A stretch of DNA of 64,000 nucleotides from Paulinella micropora (lineage: Eukaryota > Cercozoa > Imbricatea > Euglyphida > Paulinellidae): NCBI GenBank assembly GCA_019918135.1, contig WBZZ01000374.1:35001-99000 (forward strand), written 5' to 3'. The position numbers and the translations under genes are program-made. Under the pieces are notes generated by a model. The model saw only the letters and a program-made list of their open reading frames with translations. It was not told the origin of the DNA and did no database searches. Shown here piece by piece: positions 42,666-52,298 of this stretch. Every line of letters starts with the position of its first letter. Position 1 is the first letter of the stretch.

Positions 42666-44912
42666 ATGCACACCAGCCCGGCCTGCCGGCTGTGGCGCCT
42701 GTGGCGCATGCTCTGGTGGTTCCGGGCCGCCAGCGCCAAGTGCCCTTACCCGCTCCAGTGCCCGACGCAGGCCGAGGCGTGCCCCCCGGTCGCGTGCCCC
42801 GGCGGCGCCACGATCCTCGAGCTGACGACGGCGGCCCCGCACGACACGTTCGTGTGGCCCCTGTGGCCGCCCGCCGCGCCGGCCGGCCCCACGTCGTTCG
42901 TGGTCGACTGGGGGGACGGCTCCCCTCCCACGCCGTGCCTGGACGCCGGCGCCGCGCCGTGCGCGCACACGTACGCGTTGGCCGGCACGTACACGGTGAC
43001 AGCGGACCCCCGCGGACGCTACCCCGTGCGCGGCTGGGCGCTGACGCCGGCCTGGCACGCCGCGGCGCCCGCGGGCCTGCGGCTCAACCGCCTCCTGCAG
43101 TGGGGCGAGCTGCGCTTCCACGAGACAAGCGGCTACCACCTGTACGCGGCGCCGGGGCTCACGTACGTGCCCTCGCTGGCCTGGCTGCCGGACGCCGGGC
43201 TCGTGCGTAGCTGGGACTACAGCTTCGCCCGCCTCACCACCCCGCTGCCGGACCTGAGCTACGGGCTCAACCTGTCGGGCGCCGTGTCGGCGGTCGGCCT
43301 GTTCGAGGGCTCCACCGGCCTGCGCTGCCTGGACGGCACGCAGGGCTGGGACACGCGCCGCCTGCGCAACGCCAGCCGGGCGTTCGCGAACCTGCCGGCG
43401 CTGGCCACGCTGGACCTGTCGCGCTGGCACACCGCCGCGCTCGAGGACGTGAGCGAGCTCTTGGCGGGCGGCGCGGCGCTCACGTGGACGGGGATCGGCG
43501 GCTGGACGTCGCTGCCGGGGCTGCGGCGCTTCGATCAACTGCTGGCGGGCGTCTCGCCCGACTTCCGGGAACTGGGGGCCTTCGCCAGGTGGGCGACCCC
43601 GGCGCTCGCGCCGGGCTCGGTCGACTGCACGCGGCTGGCGCCGTACACGGCGCTCGGCCAGGCGCACTGGCCCGCCGCGTGCTCGCGCTCGCTCTTCCTG
43701 GCGCTGGTGCGGGTGTAGTACCCTAGCGCCGTCGTCGTTCTGGCGCTGTCGCCCGCGGCCGGCCCGGGCGCCGCGTACGGCGTGGGCTGGGGGGACGGGT
43801 CGGCGCCCGGCTCGTGCGCGCACGCCGACGGCGCCGTCTGCAACCACACCTACACGGGCGCCGGCGACTACTGGCTGCGCCTGAGCGGCCGCGTGGACGG
43901 GCTGTGGTACGTGGCCGGCGCGGAGGTCGTGGAAGTGGTCGCGTGGGGCGACGTGCAGCTGTACCACCCCGTCGGCAGCGGGACGCCACTCCTCGTGCCC
44001 CCCGAACTGGAAGAGTGGGGCGCGCTGCGCTACCTGGCACCTACGGCTGGCTCGCGCGCCCTGCGGGGCGTGGCGCCCGAGTACCTGCTGATCGGGATGG
44101 GCGAGTTTGTGGGTGACGCGCGCGACTGGGACTGGTCGTGGCTCACGCCCGCCACGCACCCCCAGGGCTTCCTCCACCTGTTCTACGGCTGCGCCAAGTT
44201 CAACCAGGACCTGGACGGCTGGAACACGAGCGGCGTGGCTAGCCTCGCCTCCACCTTCCAGTATGCGTCGGCCTTCAACGGCAGCCTCGGGGGCTGGGAC
44301 ACGGGCCAGGTCACCAGCCTGGGCTGGACTTTCAGCGGCGCGCGGGCCTTCAACCGGCCGATCGGCGGCTGGAACACGAGCCGGGTCACCAGCCTGCAGT
44401 CGACCTTCAACAAAGCGTACGCCTTTAATCAGCCGCTCGGCGGCTGGGACGTGAGCCGGGTCACCAGCCTGCAGACGACGTTCGCAAACGCGTACGCCTT
44501 TAACCAGCCAATCGGTGGTTGGAACACGAGCCGGGTCACCGTGCTAGGGGCGGCGTTCCTGAATGCGTACGCCTTCAACCAGCCGATCGGCGGCTGGGAC
44601 GTAAGCTGTGTCTTGTACTTGGGCTACGCTTTTGCCTGTGAACCAATGGGCCAGTGCGTGTTTAATCAGCCGCTGGGCAGCTGGAACGTGTCGGCTGCCC
44701 TGGCGACAGGGGACTATGCAGCCGTGTTCGGGGGCAACTGTGTCTTTGATCAGAACCTCACGGCCTGGCACGTAGCGGCCGGGAGCGCCACGACCTGCAG
44801 GCAGATGTTTCAGCCTAAAGGGATTAGCCAGCCTGGCGTAGGTATCAGGCCGAGCAACCTGCCAGCCCTGTGCAACGGCTCCTACGTGCAAGGGTGTGGT
44901 CGTATTCAGTAG
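42666..44912 (+). pseudogene. PKD + DUF285 surface protein, member 4, broken
   Basis: ATG 42666, with a Trp-rich signal segment (LWRLWRMLWWFRAASA). It has PKD domain 1 (VDWGDGSPP...AHTYALAGTYTVTADPRG), a first DUF285 block, PKD domain 2 (GWGDGSAPGSC), and a second block with about eight 25-residue repeats, the most in the window (FNRPIGGWNTSRVTSLQSTF, FNQPLGGWDVSRVTSLQTTF). The cap is SYVQGCG. The arginine-rich site of member 2 is absent. About one interruption. Confidence 0.82.
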
Positions 44913-45392
44913 CTAGGACACCAGTTACGGCGGAAACACTCGCGCGGGGGCCGAAACCCGGGGCGGAGCAGCAGCAGGTCCCTGGCCTGCTGGTGCTCGC
45001 AGCACCACCCAGCAGAGGTAGTGCTGGGAGAGGGGGGCGCTTCTCTCTTCTGACCGGCGCAGCGAAACTTAGCCCAAATCTGGGACAGCTGCTGTGTGCA
45101 GCCTCTGCCTAATGAACTCAATTAACGCGCGCCTAAGCTTTCTGTCCACGGACGTCCACCGCGCACATCGCCGCCAGCAGAGAGCAGCTTCCTGTTTGGG
45201 GTCGGCCGGCCCGACGCACGGGGCCGCGGGCGGCGGGGAAGAAGGGCGGCGGGGGGGAAGGGGGGCAGGAGGGGGGGGGGGGGGGCGAGTCCTCTTGCTC
45301 CCTGCCCTGCAGCGCCACGCCGGCGGCCGGGGACGCCGTCTCCCTCCCCCTGGCCACCCTTCCCCCACCTGCTAAACCACCAAGCCCGTGAG
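44913..45392 (+). promoter_or_regulatory. Conserved 3' block of member 4 and leader of member 5
   Basis: GGAAACACTCGCGCGGGG (44932-44949) matches the 3' block of member 3. CTAATGAACTC (45109) and AAGCTTTCTGTCCACGGACG (45135-45154) match the shared leader. The leader ends with GCTAAACCACC at 45371-45381, 12 bp before ATG. Confidence 0.65.
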
Positions 45393-47679
45393 ATGCACCA
45401 GCCCGGCCCTGACCGCCAGCCGTGGCGCCCGTGGCCCCTCCTCCTGCTGTGCGGGTGGCTCCGGGCCGCCGGCGCCGGGTGCCCGTACCCCTTGCAGTGC
45501 CCGACCCAGGAGGAGGCGTGCCCCTCGGTCGTGTGCCCCGGCGGCGCCACGGTGCTCGAGCTTGAAACGGCGGCCCCGCAGGACACGTTCGTGTGGCCCC
45601 TGTGGCCGCCCACCGCCCCGACGGCGCGCCGTCGCCGCCAGGCCCAGGCCGGGGCCGTCCCGACGTCGTTCACGGTCGACTGGGGGGACGGCTCGCCCCC
45701 CACGCAGTGCCTGGACGCCGGCGTTGCGCCTTGCGCGCACACGTACGCTGCTCCCGGCACGTACACGGTGATGGCGGACCCCGGCGGACGCTACCCTGTG
45801 CGCGGCTGGGCGCTGACGCCCGCCTGGCACGCCACGGCGCCCGCAGGGCTGCGGCTGCGCGCCGTGAGGCAGTGGGGGGAGCTGCGCTTCCACGAGACGA
45901 GCGGCTACCACCTGTACGCGGCGCCTGGGCTCGCGTACGTGCCGACGCTGGCTTCGCTGGCGGACGCGGGGCTGGTGCAGAGCTGGGACTACAGCTTCGC
46001 CGGTCTGACCGCTACGCTGCCTGATGTGAGCTACGGGCTCAACATATCGGGCGCCGAGTCGGTGGTCGGCCTGTTCGAGAATTCCACTGGCCTGCAGAGC
46101 CTGTGGGGCACACGAGGCTGGGACACGCGCCGGCTGCGCAACGCCAGCCACGCGTTCGCGGGTCTGCCAGCGCTGACCGAGCTTGGCCTGTCGCGCTGGG
46201 ACACCGTCCGGCTCGTGGATGCCACGGAGATGTTCGCGGGCAGCGCAGCGCTCACGCGCACGGGGGTCGGCGCCTGGACGTCGCTGCCGAGCCTGTCGCG
46301 CTTCGCGGGGCTGTTCGCGGGCCTGGGTAGCAACTTCCAGGAGTCGCTCGCCGGCTGGTCGACGCCCGCGCTCGTGGTGGGCTCTGCCGACTGCTCGCAG
46401 CTGGCGCGGTACACGGCTCTCGGCCAAGCGCACTGGCCCGCCGCGTGCTCGCGCTCGCTCTTCCTGGCGCTCGTGCGTACGCAAGCCCCCAACGTCCTGG
46501 CCACGCTGACGCTGTCGCCCGCGGCCGGCCCGGGCCAGGGCGGCACGTACGGCGTGGACTGGGGGGACGGGTCGGCGCCCGGCTAGTGCGCGCACGCCAA
46601 CGGCACAACGTGCACGCACACGTACGCCACCGCCGGCGACTACTGGCTGCGCCTGAGCGGCCGCGTGGACGGGCTGTGGTACGTGGAGGGCGCCCGGGTA
46701 GTGGACGTGGTGGCGTGGGGCGACGTGCAGCTGTACCACCCCGTCGATAGCACGACCCCGCTCTTCACGCGAGTGGCGCCGTACCTAGCTAACGACAAGT
46801 ACCTGCTGCGCTATCTGGCGCCGACGGCCGGCTCGCGGGCCCTGTGGGGCGTGGCACCCGAGTACTTGCTGATCGGCATGAGCGAGTTCGTGGGACTGGT
46901 CGTGGCTCACGCCCGCTACCCATCCCAACGGCTTCGCCAGCCTGTTTCAGGACTGCGTCAAGTTCAACCAGGACCTCGACGGCTGGAACACGAGCGGCGT
47001 GGCTAACCTGGCGCAAACGTTTTGGGGTGCGAAGGCCTTCAACGGTAGCATCGGGGGCTGGAACACGAGCCAGGTCACGAGCATGAGCTGGACCTTAAAT
47101 GGCGCGTACGCCTTTGATCGGCCGGTCGGTGGCTGGGACATCAGCCAGGTCACCACCCTAGAGGGGGCGTTCGGGGAAGCGTTAGCTTTCAACCAGCCGA
47201 TCGGCGGCTGGAACACGAGCCGGGTCACCAGCCTATCCTCGACGTTCACGGGCGCACAGGCCTTTAACCAGCCGATCGGCGGCTGGAACACGAGCCAGGT
47301 CACCAGCCTAGCCTCGACGTTCCGTAGCGCGTACGCCTTTAACCAGCCGATCGGCGGCTGGGACACAAGCAGTGTCTCTAACATATATGGTACCTTCGGA
47401 TGTGACTCATCCAAGGGTCCGTGTGTGTTTAACCAGCCCCTGGGCAACTGGAAAGTGTCGGCCGCCATGGATACCGGGAAAATATACGAGATGTTCGCTG
47501 GCAACTGCGTGTTTGATCAGGACCTCACGGCCTGAAACGTGGCTTCGAGATACGGTGCGAGTGTGTGCACGATGATGTTCCAGCCTAGGGGGATCAGCCA
47601 GCCTGGCGTAGGTATCAGCCCAAGCAACCTGCCCGCTGTCTGCAGCGGCTCCTACGTGCGCGGGTGTGGTAGGCCTTAG
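45393..47679 (+). pseudogene. PKD + DUF285 surface protein, member 5, broken
   Basis: ATG 45393 (MHQPGPDRQPWRPWPLLLLCGWL). It has an ARRRRQAQ site, two PKD domains (VDWGDGSPPTQC; VDWGDGSAPG), and a long second DUF285 block (FNQPIGGWNTSRVTSLSSTF, FNQPIGGWNTSQVTSLASTF, FNQPIGGWDTSSVSNIYGTF). The cap is SYVRGCGRP. Broken, about three interruptions. Its nucleotide sequence is closest to members 2 and 3, indicating tandem duplication. Confidence 0.82.
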
Positions 47680-48080
47680 GAAGAAGCGAGGCACACCCCA
47701 ACGCAGTCACGCGCGGGTAGAATCCGGGCAGAGCAGCGGGTTTTCTTGCTGGTTGGTGCTGGCGGCAGCAAAACCAGGAGGAGAGTCTTGGGAAGAGGGG
47801 GGGTAGTTCTGGGGGGGGGGGGGGAGAGAGGGGACGAGGGGAGGCTCCTCTCTGCCTGCCTGCGCAGCGGCTGCGCAAGACGACGCAGAGCTGGAGCCAG
47901 TAAAAAAAAGACACTGCTCCTGCTAGCTGCCAGGCCCCCCCCCCTTTTACCCCCCTGAGCCCCACTGCTCTGGCGCCTGACGTCGGGAAAGGGCGCGTCT
48001 AGGAGAGCTGTCCTACCCCTCCGGCTGCACACCCGGACCTAATCCCCTCAGCTGCGGTGACATTGCTAAGTCAGTCTGGT
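47680..48080. other. Spacer with decayed 3' block and G/C tracts
   Basis: AACGCAGTCACGCGCGGGTAG (47700) is a diverged form of the 3' block of members 3 and 4. A G14 run lies at 47811-47824 and a C run at 47936-47944. Two long frames on the minus strand are low-complexity and are not called. Confidence 0.5.
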
Positions 48081-48398
48081 TTAGTTTAACAAGAAAACAG
48101 GTGGTCCAGGCAGCGGAGCCTCCTTTTTAAAAGCGTACCTCTCTTTCTCTACTCCTGCTGGCCAGGCCGGCTGGCCAGGCGCCGCCGCCGGGCTCTCAGG
48201 GCCCGGGCCCGAACCAGACGGTGGCCTCCTGAATGACGGCGAGGCCGAGGCCGAGGCCGGGGCCGGGGCCGAGGGGCTCGGGTCCGGCGTGCAGTACGCG
48301 GCGACGGAGGCGCCCCCGCGGCCAGCGCCAGCCACCGCCAGCCACAGCAGCAGCCGCCACAGCCACACCCACAGCCACGTACCCCGGCGTCGGTGCAT
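48081..48398 (-). CDS. Small secreted protein, 105 residues
   Basis: ATG 48398 opens MHRRRGTWLWVWLWRLLLWLAVAGAG, a strong signal peptide of the same style as the PKD-DUF285 starts (M-H, basic, then Trp/Leu-rich). A Pro/Ala/Ser-rich mature part follows and ends PGPPVFLLN. It may be a stand-alone small secreted protein or the 5' stump of a lost family member. Confidence 0.4.
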   Translation of the reverse strand: MHRRRGTWLWVWLWRLLLWLAVAGAGRGGASVAAYCTPDPSPSAPAPASASASPSFRRPPSGSGPGPESPAAAPGQPAWPAGVEKERYAFKKEAPLPGPPVFLLN

Positions 48399-48730
48399 GA
48401 ATAGCACGGGCAGGGACGGCAGAGCCAAGGGGCTAGGCTTTGCTAGGCTAGGCTGGGCCAGCAGCGCCGCCCGCGCGGCCGCACTCTTCCCCTTCCCCCC
48501 CGGGGGGGGGCGTGCTCTGTGCCAGGGAGGGGAACGTAGCTTCCCCCTCCTTCCCGAGGAGAGAGCGAAGCCGCGGTCGGAGGGAGAGAGTCCCCGGCCG
48601 GCGCAGCCCCCCCCCCCCCCCCCCCGGAGCCTCCGGGACCCCGGGCTGCCGCGGCCCCCCTGGCCCACACCCACCACGCCCGCCCGCCGGGGCCCGGCGG
48701 GGGGCCCGGCCCAGCCGAAGGCCGGCGCAG
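48399..48730. other. Spacer with C19 tract
   Basis: A run of 19 C at 48607-48625 and GC-rich flanks lie between the small secreted gene and member 6, both on the minus strand. No gene is supported. Confidence 0.5.
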
Positions 48731-50619
48731 TTATTGTTCCCCCTGATTTTTGCCGCACCCCCGGACGTAGCCAGTACACTGGGCCGGCAGGTGGCTCGGC
48801 TGGATGCCTTGGTCGGGCATGTACACACCATAGGGCTGGAAGATCCGTGCGCACGCGCCCGCCCCGGCCGAATGCAGGCTGAGGTTCCAGCTCCGGAGGT
48901 CCTGATCGAACACACAGTTGCCCATGAACATGCCCCACAGGCCGCCATTTTCCCAGCCCGCCGCGGCCGACACGTCCCAGCTGCCCAGGGGCTGGTTAAA
49001 GACGCAGTTGTGCAGCGGACAAGCCAGGGCGTACGACAGGCGGGTGACCCGGCCGGTGGGCCAGCCGTCGAGGGGCTGGTTGAAGGCCCTGGCATCCAGG
49101 AAGATCGAGTCCAGGTTCGTGGCGGACGACGTCCGCCACCCGCCCAGCGGTCGGTTGAAGGCATAGGCGGACGCGAAGGCCCCGTGCAGGTTCGTGACAC
49201 CGCTCACGTCCCAGTCCTCGACGCTGCCGTTGAAGCTGAAGGCTGCCGCGAAAGTGCTGTCCAGGCTCGCGACGCCGCTCGTGTTCCAGCCGCCGAGGTC
49301 CTGGTTGAATTGGTGGCAGTGTTCGAACAGGCTGCGGAAGCCCTGGGGGTGGGTCGCGGGCGTGAGCCACGACCAGTCCCAGTCGCGCGCGTCGCCCACA
49401 AACTCTGTCATTTGGTACAGCAGGTACTCGGGCGCCACGCCGTGCAGCGCCCGCGAGCCGGCCGTGGGGGCCAGGTACCGCAGCGTAGCATTCCTCCGCG
49501 GGGGCGCTGGATGAGTCGGAGCCGTCGCCCGGCAGGTACGGCCTCGTCAAGAGCGGCTCAGTGCTGTCGACGGGGTGGTACAGCTGCACGTCGCCCCACG
49601 CCAGCACGTCGACGACGCACGCGCCGGTCAGGTACCACCACCCGTCCACGCGGCCGCCGAGGCGCAGCCAGTAGTCGCCGGCGCCCGCGTACCGATGCCG
49701 GCACTAGGCGCCGCTGGCGTGGACGCAGGCGCTGGGGCTGGTGGCGTCCCCCCAGTCCACGGTGAAGTTCGGCCCGCCGCCGGCCGTGGGCGACAGCCCC
49801 AGCGTGGCGGTGGTGTTAGCGTACGACACCCGCACCAGCGCCAGCAGAGAGGAGCGCGCGCACGCCGTGGGCCAGTGCGCCGGGCCCAGCGCCGTGTACG
49901 GCGCCAGCCGGGCGCAGTCGGCCGAGCCCGCGGCGAGCGCGGGCGTCGACCAGCCGGTGAGCGCTTCCCGGAAGTCGCGGCCTAGGCCCCGGAACAGCCC
50001 CGCGAAGCGCGACAGGCTCGGCAACGACGTCCAGGCGCCGACCCCCGTGCGCGTGAGCGCCGGGCTGCCGTCGAACAGCCCGCTCACGTCCTCGAGCCGG
50101 GCGGTGTCCCAGCGCGACAGGTCCAGCGTGGCTAGTGCCGGCAGGCCCGCGAACGCGCGGCTCGCCCCACTGCACGATGGCGTCCAGCCGCAGGCCCGCG
50201 GGCGCCGTGGCGTGCCAGGCCGGCGTCAGCGCCCAGCCGCGCACGGGGTCGGGCCCGCCGGGGTCCGCCGTCACTGTGTACGTGCCGGCCAGCGCGTACG
50301 TGTGCGCGCAGGGCGCGGCGCCGGCGTCCAGGCACGGCGTGGGGGGCGAGCCGTCCCCCCAGTCCACTGTGAACGAAGTCGGGACGGCGGCCTGGGCCTG
50401 GCGACGGCGCGCAGTCGGCGCGGCGTCCGGCCACAGCGGCCACACGAACGTGTCCTGGGCGCCCGCCGTCGTCAGCTCGAGGATGGTCACGCTGCTAGCA
50501 CGCCCGGCCGCGGGGCAGCCGGGCGGCAGGCACACGAACGGGCAGTAGGCGCGGACCCCGGCCCGCCACAGGCCCCAGAGGGCCCACAGGCTCCACCAGG
50601 CTGCGCGAGCAGGGTGCAT
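48731..50619 (-). pseudogene. PKD + DUF285 surface protein, member 6, broken
   Basis: ATG 50619 (MHPARAAWWSLWALWGLWRAGVRA) opens a signal peptide. PKD domain 1 (VDWGDGSPPTPC...AHTYALAGTYTVTADPGG), a first DUF285 block (FAGLFRGLGRDFREALTGW), PKD-like text (VDWGDATSPSAC), and a second block (FNQDLGGWNTSGVASLDSTF, FNRPLGGWRTSSATNLDSIF) are present. The cap is GYVRGCGKN. Broken, about three interruptions, and part of the middle is missing. Divergent from member 7. Confidence 0.8.
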
Positions 50620-50819
50620 AGCCAGCCAGCTGTCACCCGCGGAGGAGGCTAGCGAGGGAGGTGACTGCTGGTGGCTTTGGGGACAACAGACCCCCGGGGG
50701 CGGCGGGCAGACGCCCCTTGCTCCCCCCCCCCTCCCTATCCCCCGCCGCCGCGTGTCCCCCTGCCCTGCTCTCCCCCGGCCGGCACGGGGAGGGTGGCCG
50801 CGCGCGCCAGCAGCCAAGC

Positions 50820-51995
50820 GGCCTGGCAGGCCGGGTGGCACAGGAGGCCCTCGCGAAGGGGCCGGGTGGCTCAGCCGGCCGGGGTTGTCTGGTCGGGGGT
50901 GGCACAGAGGTCCCCCCTCCGCTGGCCAAGTGGCACGGCTGGCCTGACTGGCCGGGTCGGGGGTGGCACTGACGGCCCCCCGCCCTGCCGGCCGGGTGGC
51001 ACAGCCGGCCGCGGCTTTCGCGGGCCGGGGGTGGCACCGGTCACCGGATCTCTGAGGGGCAAAGGTACTCGTTTGGCCGGACCCTCTGCTTGCCTTTTTT
51101 TCTCCCCTCCCTTCTCCCCTCTCCCCTCTCCCTTCTCCCTTCTCCCCTCTCCCCTCCCGCGGCCGAACATTGTGCAGGCCCCGCCCGGGCTGGTCCGTCC
51201 AGTATGGCGGTCCGGTGGCCAGTGCCACCGGTAGCTTTTGGGCCCGGCCGCAGGACCAGACGAATTTTCTTTGCCCGACCCCAAAAAAATCCCGTGGGGC
51301 GTAAGTGTCCAAGTAGCGAGAATCGCACTGGTGGTTCGAGGCCTCGGGGAGGGGTGCCACCCCCAGACGTGTAAATTCAGGCACTGCCCCCTACAGGACA
51401 TAAAAACACCGCTATTTACGGGTAAAAAAGGAAAAAGTTAAATTAGTGATTGGTTGTCGATAGGCAGGACTGGCTCCGATGCCATTTTGTACCCGGGTGG
51501 CACCCGTAACCACCCGGCGAGGTCAGGCCGGGCTTGGACCCACCAGGGCGATTCTCGCTATTAGGACACTTACGCCCCGCCGGCCTTAGTTTTCCGTGTA
51601 GTACGGGAAATTTCCCCTGGTTCTGCGGTCATCACAGAAAAAGCAGTAGGTGGCACCGGGCACCGGAGCAGTGTTGGACAGAAAGACCCGGGGGGGCTGC
51701 ACAATGTTCGGCCGCGGGGAGGGAGAGGGGAGAAGGGAGGAGGGAAGGGAGAAGGGAGAGGGGAAGAGGGAGGAAGGGGGCAATGGGGCTATCCGGCCAA
51801 ATGAATAGCCACCCGAGCGGGAGGGCCTGGCCGTCTCATGCCACCCGGCAGAAAAGCAGCGCCTTTCCTGCCACCCGGCCGGAAAAGCAGTGCCTTTCTT
51901 GCCACCCGTCCGGAAAAGCAGGGCCTTTCTTGCCACCCGTCCGGAAAATCAGGGCCTTTCTTGCCACCCGTCCGAGAAAGCAGGGCCTCTCGTGT
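50820..51995. mobile_element. Foldback-like palindromic element A
   Basis: The outer left part (50820-51050) has degenerate repeats with GGGTGGCAC. The outer right part (51838-51990) has five 31-bp units with the complementary GCCACCCG. Between them lies a long imperfect palindrome. TTTGGCCGGA (51071) pairs with TCCGGCCAAA (51791). Pyrimidine tracts (51100-51157) pair with purine tracts (51719-51775). GCGGCCGAACATTGTGCAG (51159) pairs with CTGCACAATGTTCGGCCGC (51697). GGGGCGTAAGTGTCC pairs with GGACACTTACGCCCC. A second copy lies at 54540-55750. Confidence 0.75.
51838..51990. repeat. 31-bp tandem repeats, five copies
   Basis: The unit begins CCTTTCTTGCCACCCGTCCG and continues with GAAAAGCAGGG. 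Copies differ at a few positions. They form the right outer part of foldback-like element A. In reverse complement they resemble the units at 54540-54800. Confidence 0.85.
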
Positions 51996-52272
51996 TTCCG
52001 GGGGAGGGGGGACTCTTCCGAGTTTAGCAAACCCCCCCCCCCCATGGGTTTTAGCACAGCCTTGAGCAGAAAAGCACCCCCCCCCCATCTCTACCCTAGG
52101 TTTTAGCCCCGCGTTTGGCAGGAGGGCGCGTCCGGTGCCAGGGAGGGGCGCAGTGCGGGGGGGGGGGGGCGGGAGGGGAGAAGAGGCGTCCTCCCTGGGC
52201 TTCTCTCCCTGCCGCGCCACGCCGGCGGTAGGGGACGCCGTCTCCCTCACCCCCCCCGGCCCCCCCGCATTT

Positions 52273-52283
52273 GCTAAACCACC
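52273..52283 (+). promoter_or_regulatory. Family leader motif GCTAAACCACC before member 7
   Basis: The motif ends 16 bp before ATG 52299. The longer shared context TTTGCTAAACCACCCGCCCCGG is close to that of member 4. Confidence 0.6.
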
Positions 52284-52298
52284 CGCCCCGGGCTACAG

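Noticed and set aside
42639-44177. 512-codon minus-strand frame opposite PKD-DUF285 member 4
   Set aside because: Antisense shadow. The same Arg/His/Val-rich text appears opposite members 1, 3, 5 and 7 because GC-rich third positions avoid stops.
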